Of a DNA stretch of 64,000 nucleotides, positions 7,907 through 18,200 are shown piece after piece. Under the pieces are notes generated by a model. The model was not told the origin of the DNA. It made no database searches and saw only the letters and a list, made by a program, of their open reading frames with translations. A program made the translations under genes and the position numbers. Within the stretch, counting starts at the first letter, position 1. Every line of letters starts with the position of its first letter. This DNA is from JBPOFY01 sp049889815 (GTDB lineage Bacteria; Verrucomicrobiota; Verrucomicrobiia; Opitutales; Coraliomargaritaceae). The stretch covers positions 1 to 64,000 of the forward strand of contig JBMHCR010000019.1 of the NCBI GenBank assembly GCA_049889815.1, given 5' to 3'.

Positions 7907-10534
7907 TCACTCTACAATGCTCAACTCAGTGAATACGTCGACATACGCGAGATTCACGTAGTTTCGGAGGGTATACCAACTCTCGATCAAATCATTCATC
8001 TGGTAAAGAATTTCCCCGCGCCAGTAATACACCTCAGCTGGCGCGTTCTCAGACTCGAGCATACGATCTGTCACGTTCAGGGCATTCTCCAAGTCATTGG
8101 CCTCAAGGTAGAGGCTCAGCAGCACCATGCCCTTTTCCATATTGTCCGGAGACACGACAAACTCACGCGCCATTCGCGTTACCACGAACGGCCCAAGTTC
8201 GACCTTTGGAAGATCAGGAACCGAGATCCCGTTACGTGCAAACTCAAGGGCATCCTCAAAACGCGCACTCTCCTTCATCAGCAATGAACGGAGCCACCAG
8301 CCATATTCCACATCTTTAAAATGCTGATCTAGAAAGACATTCACATCTTTCAGATCGCCGCGCCGCATCCAACTGCTAACGATGCGAAAGCGCTCGTGAG
8401 GGGTATAACCCTTCAAGCCCGGATCCTCCGCAAACTCCTTGGCGATCTCACGATTAAAAAGGTCTCGCGGCATATATCCAAATGCGATCGCGCGGAATCG
8501 ACTACCCATATTGGTCAGCGGCAACAATTCTTGCATCAATCGCGAATTTCCCTCGGCTTGTTTGAAAACCGCTTCGTAGATCTCCATTTCGTTTTCCAAC
8601 TCTCTCGCAAATCCTTCCTCCCACGCTGCGGCCGCTCGTTTAGGGTCGATTTTTTGCCAGAGATACCCCTCTTCGATGGAGGACAAACCACTACTTGGAT
8701 CTACGAAGCGTGCGCGCTCAAAATCTGCATCAACGAGTTTTAAATCACTACCTATTTTAAGTTTGAGGGCGGCCCGCTCGAAATACGACTCTGGCTGAAG
8801 TTTATTCCATGCAAGCATTCGATCAATGCTATCAATTGCACTTCCAAAATCCGATGCATCATCGTGCTCCTCAATCTGCTTTTCGTGCCAGGCAATTGCA
8901 GTCTTTGAATGTAACGGGACCCCCGTGACATTTGCCACCCACCAGAGAGAACCAAAGGTCAGCAAAAACGCGCCCACAAGACGCCATCTTTTCGCTCTAC
9001 TACGAGTGGGCTTTTTGACCTTCGATTCCGGCATCGCGAAAGCAGCTAGAAATAAAATAAAGAACAAAGCTCCAATCCGACTACCTGGAACATCGATCAA
9101 ACAGTATAGTAAAAACGATATGACTGATACCAATGCAGCAACTCGGAAGGGCCCACCACGACCGTAGCTCAACCCACGACAGGATCTAAAATAGTGATAA
9201 AATAACCATAATAAGCATAGAAGACACGCGACGCCACCCTCAGCCAAAACAAGTAGCAGGCCGCTGGCAGGATGCGCTACGACCGCAGTCCCCCCCGAGT
9301 GTTCTCGATATTGCGGGAACACCGCCTCAAATGCAGAGATCCCATGCCCAGTCAACGGCGCATCAGAAATCATCGCCAAAGCGTCCTGGTAGACCCCTAC
9401 CCGTGTCAGCGCGGTGGAAGGAGCGTCATAAGCAAAGCCATCCACGACCCAGTCGATTGCTGACTCTTCAAAAATCAGATACGAAGTGAGAACCGCCAGC
9501 ACGCAGGGAAAGATCACTTTAAATGAACGGGGAATCGCTTTTGAAGACACCCGTATAATAAACCAAAGGATAATTCCAAATACGTAGATTAGTAACCCTA
9601 TCGAGTAGCCTCCAACTAAAAGTGCAATCAGACAAAGCGAGGTGCACAATATCCCAGAAAAGTGCATTAAATCGCGCATCCGTAAGCCCTCTGCCATGTA
9701 AGCAAAGCTGAGGATTCCTGAAATCGAAAGTAGCGCGCCGACCTGCGCTGAATCTTCCAAGAAACTAAATTGTTCCGTTGGATCAACTGTCCCGCTGTGA
9801 GTGTAAGAGTACCGCCAAAGAATAAATCCAGCAAAGGCTGACACGATAAATGACAGTGCACACATTAAGTAGCGACGTCCGTTTGCATTTAGCTTCCATC
9901 CACATGCTGCGTAGAACCATCCAATTGCAGCCAGAATCAGCAGAAAAGACTCGAAGCTTATCAACGGATGCGGCGTCAAAGAAAAGGGTAACTCCAGATT
10001 ATGAAGGAATCTGGCCTCCTCTTTCCAACTCGGAGTGCTCCAGTAAAACGGAGGCACAAACGCGGAGGCAATGACAGCAACAAGAGCGAGCATTCCTCGA
10101 TCGATGGCCTTTCCGCAACCCTCTTTCGGGGGACGAATCAAAAGAGCCAAGCCCACAAGCATCACGGCGAATATGTGAGTCGAAAGGGCTCCAGGATGAC
10201 CGCCAATACATAAGACAAAGATCGCCAGAATTCCCACCAAACATCCGAGCCAGACAGGTTTTTCCTTCGCTTTAGAGTTCAAGAGGACCGCATTGCGATT
10301 TGGGATCGGAAGCGGTTTAAACGAAGAAGTCATCGGAATGCGGTCGCTTTTTTTCCTACTCTTGTCCAATCGCGGACTTTTCTTCTTGATTTTATACGCC
10401 TTCGGATGGCGGCGGTGATTCGGACCTGACTTCATCTTTGTGTTTGGGTAAGCCTCGATTTTTAGACCTCCCCGCTTCTCGCTGCAAGCAATCTCCACGC
10501 TAGCAGATTTCTCAGTAGAAATTTCCGTGCACAA
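7907..10534 (-). CDS. O-antigen ligase/polymerase-like membrane protein with soluble C-terminal half
   Basis: About 11 hydrophobic segments lie between residues 90 and 540. A periplasmic loop carries the Wzy/WaaL-type region with TGHGISAFEAVFPQYR and HPASGLLLVLAEGG, so transfer or polymerisation of surface glycan is the likely role. From about residue 560 the protein is soluble and helical with TPR-like repeats (ESYFERAALKLKIG, VYYWRGEILYQ). The first 67 residues are polar and very basic. Internal ATGs at codons 34 and 68 (10333) are possible true starts; the last lies just before the first membrane segment. Ligase and polymerase cannot be separated from sequence. Confidence 0.75.
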   Translation of the reverse strand: MCTEISTEKSASVEIACSEKRGGLKIEAYPNTKMKSGPNHRRHPKAYKIKKKSPRLDKSRKKSDRIPMTSSFKPLPIPNRNAVLLNSKAKEKPVWLGCLVGILAIFVLCIGGHPGALSTHIFAVMLVGLALLIRPPKEGCGKAIDRGMLALVAVIASAFVPPFYWSTPSWKEEARFLHNLELPFSLTPHPLISFESFLLILAAIGWFYAACGWKLNANGRRYLMCALSFIVSAFAGFILWRYSYTHSGTVDPTEQFSFLEDSAQVGALLSISGILSFAYMAEGLRMRDLMHFSGILCTSLCLIALLVGGYSIGLLIYVFGIILWFIIRVSSKAIPRSFKVIFPCVLAVLTSYLIFEESAIDWVVDGFAYDAPSTALTRVGVYQDALAMISDAPLTGHGISAFEAVFPQYREHSGGTAVVAHPASGLLLVLAEGGVACLLCLLWLFYHYFRSCRGLSYGRGGPFRVAALVSVISFLLYCLIDVPGSRIGALFFILFLAAFAMPESKVKKPTRSRAKRWRLVGAFLLTFGSLWWVANVTGVPLHSKTAIAWHEKQIEEHDDASDFGSAIDSIDRMLAWNKLQPESYFERAALKLKIGSDLKLVDADFERARFVDPSSGLSSIEEGYLWQKIDPKRAAAAWEEGFARELENEMEIYEAVFKQAEGNSRLMQELLPLTNMGSRFRAIAFGYMPRDLFNREIAKEFAEDPGLKGYTPHERFRIVSSWMRRGDLKDVNVFLDQHFKDVEYGWWLRSLLMKESARFEDALEFARNGISVPDLPKVELGPFVVTRMAREFVVSPDNMEKGMVLLSLYLEANDLENALNVTDRMLESENAPAEVYYWRGEILYQMNDLIESWYTLRNYVNLAYVDVFTELSIVE

Positions 10535-10742
10535 GTCCCGTCACAGCCTCAATAAAGAAAATTTTTCGTTATTCTTGTAAATAAAATGTAAACTTGCTTG
10601 AAAAAACAGACCCGCCAACGTCGACAGACGTTTCTCGCTGGCTGCTCTATTTTTTGCACTGATTCAGAAGACATCTAGCCATATATCCTTAGTTTTATAA
10701 GGACGAATTGACCTGGGGCTTCAACTCGATTCCACTTGGAGA

Positions 10743-13049
10743 ATGGCTCAACCCGTGAAAAGCGATCAGACAATTACCGGCGTTCTGGAACGTATCATCT
10801 TCTTCAATGAAGAGAACGCCTATTGTGTCGCTGAAGTCTCGGTCGCCGAGGGCAAACGGGCAGTCACCGTGTTGGGCAACCTTCCGGGCGTGCAATGTGG
10901 AGAGACGTTAAAGTTAAACGGCGAATGGACCTGTCATGCGACCCACGGCGACCAGTTTAAAATTGCCGATTTCAAGTCGCAGCTCCCCGCCTCCATCCAC
11001 GGCATCCGCAAATATCTCGGCAGCGGCATGGTGCACGGCATCGGTAAATCCTACGCCAAGAAAATCGTCGACTACTTCGGAGCCGATACGCTTCGCGTCA
11101 TCAGCGAGGACTCAGGCCGTCTCCACGAAGTACCGGGCATCGGCAAAACACGGGCAAAATCTATCAAAGTTGCATGGGAAGAACAAGCTGCGGTCCGCGA
11201 TGTAATGATGTTCTTACAAACTTACGGCGTAACGCCATCCCAGTGCGTGCGGCTAGTTAAAAAATACGGCAGTGGCGCCAAACGTATCCTGCAGGACGAA
11301 CCCTATCGTCTCGCGGAAGACATCGACCGGATCGGGTTCAATACTGCGGACAAGTTGGCACTCAATCTCGGTTTCCCCACCAATTCTAAAGAGCGCATCG
11401 ACGCGGGCATCCTCCACACCATGCAGACGCTGGAAGACGAAGGGCACACGCTTGGCACGCAGCAAGCCATCGTTGAACACAGCATCAAGCTCCTCGGCGT
11501 CGAGCCGCACCTCATTCAACAGCGCGTCAAAGCACTGATCGAACGCGAAAAGCTCTTCTCCCTAAACGCCTACGATGAAAAACAGGAATTGCTCGGTCCC
11601 GCATGCCAGCGACCAAAGCTCGCCGGTGCGGAAAAAAGGATCGCCGACGCTCTCCATCGAATTGCCGGCACAAGCTCTGCAATCCCTGCGATCAAAGTCG
11701 ACGCAGCGATTGAGTGGGCACAGGAAAAAGCGGGCTTCACTTTTGCAGATCAGCAAGCCGCGGCACTCAAGCAAGCACTCAGTTCGAAAGTAGCCATCAT
11801 CACCGGTGGCCCTGGCACGGGTAAGACTACAATTCTCCGCGCCGCGGTCGACATCCTTCGCGCAAAACGCGCCCGTATTCAGTTGGCGTCTCCCACCGGT
11901 CGCGCTGCCCAACGACTGGCCGAGGCCTCGGGTGCGGAGGCAAGCACCATTCATCGCCTGTTGAAATACGATGGTACCACACGTGATTTCGTCTACGACG
12001 CGGACAATCCACTACCCTGCGATTTTCTCATCGTCGACGAAGCCAGTATGATCGACACCCGGCTCGCCGACAGTCTCTTTCAGGCAATTCCAAGCAGTGC
12101 CCATCTCTTGCTGGTCGGTGATTCCAATCAATTGCCCTCCGTCGGGTCCGGCAATGTTCTCGGCGATCTGATGGTGGCACCACCAGCAAAGGTCACTAAA
12201 CTTGACACAATTTTCCGCCAAGGCGAAACCAGTGGAATCATTCAAACCGCACACGCGATCCTCAAAGGCGAGTCCCACCCCGGCAAGATACTCTCCAGCC
12301 TACGTGATCTCGATGCGACCGAAGACTTCACCTTCATCGAAGTCGACGACGCCGAACAATGCGCCATGGCGATCAAATACCTCGCCCGTGAATACATACC
12401 CAAAACGCATCGGCTCAATGCCGTCAAAGACCTGCAGATTCTCTCGCCCATGCATCGCGGCATAGCCGGTATTAGCGCATTGAACGCAGAACTTCAGGAG
12501 GCGTTGAACAGTGAAGAGAAGGCAAAGTCTCGCCTCCGATCGGACCCCAACTATGTACCCGCACGCCAGTCACACTTCCGCGAAAAAACACGTAAGCCCC
12601 TACCCGCTGAGCTCACTCATGGCACCACGACCTATCGCATCGGTGACAAAGTCATCCAAACCCGCAACAACTACGACAAGTCCGTATTCAATGGCGACAC
12701 TGGCATCATCGTCAGCATCGCGGCAGATAGCTCTGGACTGTCAGTCGACTTCACAAGTGACGTGGTCGAATACACCAAAGGCGAACTCTCCGAGATTCAA
12801 CTCGCCTACGCTATCAGTATCCACAAAAGCCAAGGCAGTGAGTATCCAGTCGTGGTCATCCCGCTGTTGAAGCAGCATTTTATGATGCTCCAGCGCAACC
12901 TCGTCTACACCGGCATCACCCGCGCCAAATCCAAAGTCTATATCGTTGGTCAAGTAGACGCCTACGCAATGGCGATCCGCAATAACGACCAACAAGTGCG
13001 CCGCACGCATCTGCAGGCACGCCTCCGCCAAGCCGCAGAAGCTGAATAA
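10743..13049 (+). CDS. recD2: RecD2-type ATP-dependent DNA helicase
   Basis: A superfamily 1B 5'-3' helicase of the RecD2/TraA-like type, found where RecBC is absent and linked to DNA repair. Order seen: N-terminal OB-like region, helix-hairpin-helix segments (VPGIGKTRAKSI near residue 130), Walker A GGPGTGKTT at about 355, Walker B IVDEASMID at about 431, a GDSNQLPSVGSG motif, and the C-terminal motif AYAISIHKSQGSEYP near residue 690. The 768-aa length is typical. It begins at an ATG preceded by GGAGA, which is too close to act as an ideal ribosome site. Confidence 0.93.
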   Translation: MAQPVKSDQTITGVLERIIFFNEENAYCVAEVSVAEGKRAVTVLGNLPGVQCGETLKLNGEWTCHATHGDQFKIADFKSQLPASIHGIRKYLGSGMVHGIGKSYAKKIVDYFGADTLRVISEDSGRLHEVPGIGKTRAKSIKVAWEEQAAVRDVMMFLQTYGVTPSQCVRLVKKYGSGAKRILQDEPYRLAEDIDRIGFNTADKLALNLGFPTNSKERIDAGILHTMQTLEDEGHTLGTQQAIVEHSIKLLGVEPHLIQQRVKALIEREKLFSLNAYDEKQELLGPACQRPKLAGAEKRIADALHRIAGTSSAIPAIKVDAAIEWAQEKAGFTFADQQAAALKQALSSKVAIITGGPGTGKTTILRAAVDILRAKRARIQLASPTGRAAQRLAEASGAEASTIHRLLKYDGTTRDFVYDADNPLPCDFLIVDEASMIDTRLADSLFQAIPSSAHLLLVGDSNQLPSVGSGNVLGDLMVAPPAKVTKLDTIFRQGETSGIIQTAHAILKGESHPGKILSSLRDLDATEDFTFIEVDDAEQCAMAIKYLAREYIPKTHRLNAVKDLQILSPMHRGIAGISALNAELQEALNSEEKAKSRLRSDPNYVPARQSHFREKTRKPLPAELTHGTTTYRIGDKVIQTRNNYDKSVFNGDTGIIVSIAADSSGLSVDFTSDVVEYTKGELSEIQLAYAISIHKSQGSEYPVVVIPLLKQHFMMLQRNLVYTGITRAKSKVYIVGQVDAYAMAIRNNDQQVRRTHLQARLRQAAEAE

Positions 13050-13122
13050 ATTTGGTAGGGACGGCTGACCCCATGCGGCCGAGGCATTTGCAAGGCTTCA
13101 AAGCATGAAGCTGAAGCCACAC

Positions 13123-14523
13123 TCAGTAAAAATCCTCAAGCAGCTGTTCCATGCGTTCCACAACCTCGGGATGCTCATTGATCAGATTATTCGATTCTGT
13201 GACATCCTCTGACAAATTATAAAGCTCAGGCCCAAGTTGATACTTTTGTCCACCCATTCGCAGATACTTCCAGTCACCTTCACGCACACCATAGGTCTTA
13301 GGCTGATCCCCAAGAGTCGCAAAATAGAGGCGATTTCTCAAGCCCTCGTCCGTTGGCTCAAATAAAAATGCACTATGGTCCATACCGTCGATGATCAATT
13401 CCGACGGCAACGGTGCTCCAGCCAAAGATAAGAATGTCGGAAACAAATCCACTGCAGAGACTATAGCCTCGCTCTTCGATCCGGCTGGAATCGTCCTCGG
13501 CCACCAAACCACGCAGGGCTCGCGGATACCCCCTTCGTAGTTGCTAAACTTACCCCCCTTTAAAGGCCCAGCCGAGCCGCCATCTTTACCGAAGCTCAAC
13601 CACGGCCCATTGTCTGAAGTGAAAATCACCATCGTATTTTCTGCGAGACCCATCGTCTTTAAGTGTTTCAGCAAGCGACCCACATTGTGATCAATCTCTT
13701 CGATTACATCCCCATAGGACCCTCGCTCACTCTTCCCGGCAAATGCATCCGATGCGTAGAGGGGAATGTGGGGCATCGCAGGTGTTATGAATATGAAGAA
13801 TGGTTCCTCTTTATTTTCCGTAACAAACTCGATTGCCCGATCAAAGAATCGCTGAGTCGACAACGCTTGATCCGTCGGGTATTCGACGATCGCATCTCCT
13901 TCCATCAACGGCACCTTGTTCTTTAAACCGCTTTCCTTAAACCCTTTCCAAGCCGACTGCTGTGCCTGAATCTCGGCAACCCGCACCTGGTCTGCCTTCG
14001 CCCTCTCCAGGGTATAGCCTTCACGGAACACAGCTTCGTCCGCAAAGCGAAGCGTTGGTCCCAAATACATATCATTACTATATGGAATCCCGAAATATTC
14101 ATCAAAGCCCTGATTTGTCGGTAGGTATTTATCAAGGTCGCCCAAGTGCCATTTACCAAAGCAAGCAGTCGTGTAGCCTTGGGCTTTCAAAACCTCTGCA
14201 ACCGTCACTTCACTCTGCGGCATGCCACCGCGATTCGGGAAAAATGCTCCACCAATTCCGTGGCGATGCGTGTAACGCCCGGTCAACAACGATGCCCGCG
14301 AAGCACTGCAGACCGACGCCGCAACATAAAAGCTCTCAAGTCGCAACCCCTCAGACGCCATTTGATCGATCTCTGGCGTCTTGATCTTTGGAGAGCCGAA
14401 ACAACCCAAGTCCTCGTAGCCCTGGTCGTCCGTAAAAATTACAATCATGTTAGGCCAGTTTTCGGCCGACAATTTCAGTATCAAGAGAACACAACAAATG
14501 GTGTAAAACAAAAAACGAGGCAT
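13123..14523 (-). CDS. Secreted formylglycine sulfatase (CSASR)
   Basis: A type I sulfatase that should remove sulfate esters from polysaccharide or small substrates after export. Metal ligands DD at residues 32-33 are followed by the formylglycine motif VCSASRASLLTGRY with Cys72 as the modified residue. Further family blocks are GKWHLGD, TPAMPHIPLY and VIFTSDNGPW. Starting at 14523 gives a clean signal peptide (MPRFLFYTICCVLLILKLSA); the frame runs back to 14619 but those 32 residues do not fit. About 466 aa. The substrate is unknown; the fucose genes in the window make algal sulfated fucans a reasonable guess. Confidence 0.9.
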   Translation of the reverse strand: MPRFLFYTICCVLLILKLSAENWPNMIVIFTDDQGYEDLGCFGSPKIKTPEIDQMASEGLRLESFYVAASVCSASRASLLTGRYTHRHGIGGAFFPNRGGMPQSEVTVAEVLKAQGYTTACFGKWHLGDLDKYLPTNQGFDEYFGIPYSNDMYLGPTLRFADEAVFREGYTLERAKADQVRVAEIQAQQSAWKGFKESGLKNKVPLMEGDAIVEYPTDQALSTQRFFDRAIEFVTENKEEPFFIFITPAMPHIPLYASDAFAGKSERGSYGDVIEEIDHNVGRLLKHLKTMGLAENTMVIFTSDNGPWLSFGKDGGSAGPLKGGKFSNYEGGIREPCVVWWPRTIPAGSKSEAIVSAVDLFPTFLSLAGAPLPSELIIDGMDHSAFLFEPTDEGLRNRLYFATLGDQPKTYGVREGDWKYLRMGGQKYQLGPELYNLSEDVTESNNLINEHPEVVERMEQLLEDFY

Positions 14524-14662
14524 CACAAATTTGGAAAAAATGAAGGCGGGAGTTTGAGTGTACCGGATACTTAGACTTATGACTTTGCTTGAAAAATGAT
14601 AGACAAGTGCACTACACACGCCTGCGCAACAGATTTCTAAACCTCAAAAAGCTGACTGAAGA

Positions 14663-15202
14663 GTGAGATTCACCAATCAAATAAACAAAAGCCTACCCAT
14701 AATCGCGGTCGATTTGGGCTACAGCGCCAAGAGCAAGTCATGCGGAATCGCTTACTCGGGAACGAACGAAACTCAGTCGCTGACCTTCGGGAATTGCGCT
14801 AAAACTCTAGTCAATAAGATCGAACAAGCAGGTCCTCACAATTTGATTATCGAAGCCGTGCTCTCTACGTATCACGACCCAAACGGGAACCCAAGCAATC
14901 GAGGCGATTTCGAGAAAGCCCGAGGATGGTATTACGGTCCTGGTGTAACGACTTTTGCGGCAGCACAACGACTTTTAACGCTTCTGGATCAACAGCTCCA
15001 GACGCACCTGCAAATTCCAATCATCGAAGGCTTCCTCAGTTATAAACCGGCACGCACGCAGCACACAGACGACGCTCTACGGATGATCGCTGAGCTCGAA
15101 ACGGCAGAAACATTTACACCTGCACTCGGCAGCGAGCCTATTCTGCCCTCAATCGACGCGGCCCCCATAATAAAGCGTTACAATCGCCCAAGCTCAAAAT
15201 AA
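14663..15202 (+). CDS. Uncharacterised RNase-H-fold-like protein upstream of uvrA
   Basis: A 179-aa protein with no family I can name. The start IIAVDLGYSAKSKSCGIAY has the look of the first strand-turn-strand of RNase H/resolvase folds, with Asp17. A second acidic strand LIIEAVL carries Glu64, and HTDDALRM carries Asp136/Asp137 on a late helix. A D...E...DD order is what a two-metal nuclease of this fold would need. It sits 49 bp ahead of the giant uvrA on the same strand, so co-transcription and a DNA-repair link are plausible. The function is inference only. Confidence 0.6.
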   Translation: MRFTNQINKSLPIIAVDLGYSAKSKSCGIAYSGTNETQSLTFGNCAKTLVNKIEQAGPHNLIIEAVLSTYHDPNGNPSNRGDFEKARGWYYGPGVTTFAAAQRLLTLLDQQLQTHLQIPIIEGFLSYKPARTQHTDDALRMIAELETAETFTPALGSEPILPSIDAAPIIKRYNRPSSK

Positions 15203-15251
15203 ATCTCGAGCATCGCTCGCATTTTGGTGGGTTTCCAATTCCCTCCAGAAG

Positions 15252-18200
15252 GTGCCAAAATCCAAAGACTTTATACACCTGCGCGGCGTCCGCCAAAACA
15301 ACCTCAAAGGATTCGATCTCGACCTGCCAATCGGCCAACTCACAGTGGTTACCGGCCTCAGTGGAGCAGGGAAATCCTCTTTGGTTTTCGAGACACTACA
15401 CGCCGAGGGGCAACGCCGCTACGTAGAGACCTTCTCGCCCTACACACGGCAATTTATGGATCTACTCGACCGCCCGAAGATCGACAGCGTCGAGAACCTC
15501 CGCCCCTCGATCGCGATCCATCAATCCAACACGGTCAAGACTTCGCGCTCAACTGTCGGCACCATCACCGAACTTTGCGACTACTTCAAAGTCTGGTTCG
15601 CTAACGAAGCCACTCTCTATGACCCTGCAACCGGCGAAGCTATCACCGACGACAACCCTCAAAGCGTATGGAAAACACTCTCCGAAAGCCAAAAAGGAAA
15701 AACCGTCCTCATCACCTTTAAAGTCATCAAACCCGAGAAACTCGAATGGAATGAGATTCTCACATCCATCAGCGCTCAAGGCTTCTCGAGAGTCATTTAT
15801 GACAACACAGTTCAGCGCATCTCGGATCTCGAATCTCGCATCCCGAATCCCGAATCAACGCTCCACGTCATCCAAGACCGCATAGCAAACTTGAATGGTA
15901 AATCACGTTCTAGATGTATTGAGGCCCTCCACAACGCCTTCAACTTTGGCAAGGGGCGTATCCAAATATTCAATACTCATGCGAAGCTCCTGACCGAGTT
16001 CACCCAAGGGCTCACTTCACCTGAGACCGAACAAACCTTCCGACCTGCGAGTCCGGCACTATTTTCATTCAACTCTCCAATTGGTGCCTGCCCTGAATGT
16101 CGCGGCTTCGGACGCGTGATCGAGATCGACTACCGACTCGTCATACCCGACCCTAGCAAATCCATAGACGGCGGAGCCATCCGTGCTTTCCAAGGCGAGG
16201 TCTACAGCGAAAGCCTGCGCGACCTACAACGCGCCGCCCAAAAACACAAAATTCGCACTGATATCCCATGGTCAAAGCTCAACAAGAAAGAGCTCAAGTT
16301 CATCATGGAAGGAGAGTCACGCTACCAAGAAGGCTACAATATGTGGTATGGCATCCACCGCTTCTTCGACTGGCTAAACAAGAACCTCTACAAGATGCAC
16401 GTGCGGGTCTTTCTCTCCAAGTTCCGCAGCTACACCACCTGCCCCAGTTGTGGCGGTGCACGCTTCCAGCAAGAAACTCTCCATTGGCAATGGCAGGGCT
16501 ACCGTCTTCATGAGCTCTACCAAAAGTCTGTAGATGAGTTGCTTTCTATTCTGAGGGGATCCGCTTCCTCGCATCCGCAGACCACGCCACACGGCCACGA
16601 CCTTGCCTCGCCCACCAACGAGCAAGACACCGCCCGGTCTAGTATCCTTTCACGCCTGTCTTTTCTGCAAGACGTCGGCCTCGGTTACCTCACTCTCGAC
16701 CGCACCTCTCGCACCCTATCTGGCGGTGAAACCATGCGTGTGAACCTGACCTCTTGCCTCGGGTCCTCGCTCACCGACACATTATTTGTCCTCGATGAAC
16801 CATCCGTCGGCCTTCACCCCCGCGACATGGATCGACTCATCGGCATACTTCGTCGTCTCACCGATCTCGGCAACACCGTCGTCGTAGTCGAGCACGATGA
16901 AGCGGTAATGCGCGCAGCAGACAATCTTATCGAAATCGGCCCACAACCTGGCCGCGACGGCGGACAACTCTGCTTCCATGGTAACTACCAAAAGATCCTA
17001 AAATCCGATACCCACACCGGTCGCTACCTATCAGGACGCGAAAGGATCGATCTACCCAAAAAACGTCGTCTAGAAAACTATCCACTACCCACTAACAACT
17101 ACCCACTTCTGAGCATCTACAATGCTCAGAAACACAACATCCAGGACCTCACACTTCACATTCCACAACAGAGCTTTGTCTGCCTCAGCGGTGTATCGGG
17201 ATCCGGTAAAAGCACCCTGCTTAACAATGTCATTTTTCAAAACCTACTCGCTCGCAAAGGGCTCAGTGTCGAAGAACCAGCCAGCATCAAGGATATTGAA
17301 TCTACCCTACCACTCTCAGACATCGTCCTGGTTGACCAAAGCCCGATCAGTAAAACACCACGTGCAACTCCAGCCAGCTATACTGGTTCATGGGATGAAA
17401 TTCGTAAAATCTTCGCGCGCACCGAGGCCGCCAAAGCACTAGGCGTAAAACCCGGTTATTTCTCCTACAACAGTAGTAGCGGTCGCTGCGAAACCTGCCA
17501 AGGGCTGGGTTATGAGCGCATCGAAATGCAATTTGTCTCCGACATCGACGTCATTTGCGAATCCTGCCAAGGTTCCCGCTTCAAAGACGAAGTCCTTGAG
17601 ATACAATTCAACGATCGAAGCATTGCAGACATTCAGGAAATGGATGCAGCAGAAGCACTGTTGTTTTTCGGCAACCACCCTCGGGTCAGTAAAACGCTAC
17701 AACCCCTCGTCGATGTTGGTCTCGGCTACATCAAACTGGGCCAACCCCTCAACACCCTATCGGGCGGAGAATCCCAACGGCTCAAACTCGTCAGCTACCT
17801 TGGGCGTATCAGACACCCAAGGAGTGAAAGTGAAGGTGAGAGTAAAAGTGTTAAGAAAAAGAAGGGGAATTCTCACTCTTCGTCTCTCACTTCTCACTAT
17901 CAAAATCATTCCATGATTTTGATAGATGAGCCCACCACCGGGCTCCACCGTGCAGACGTAAAACGCCTGATCAAAGTCCTTCAAAAACTCGTCGACTCCG
18001 GCAACTCTCTGATCGTTATCGAGCACAATCTCGACATTCTCAAAGTAGCAGACTGGATCATTGAGATCGGTCCTGAAGCGGGCGCCGCAGGCGGCAAAGT
18101 TGTCGCCGAAGGTACCCCCGAACAAATCGCCAAATCAAACTGCGAAACCGCAAAGTATCTAAGCGAAGCTATTGGAGGGACTCGCTCCGTCGCGTCCGCA

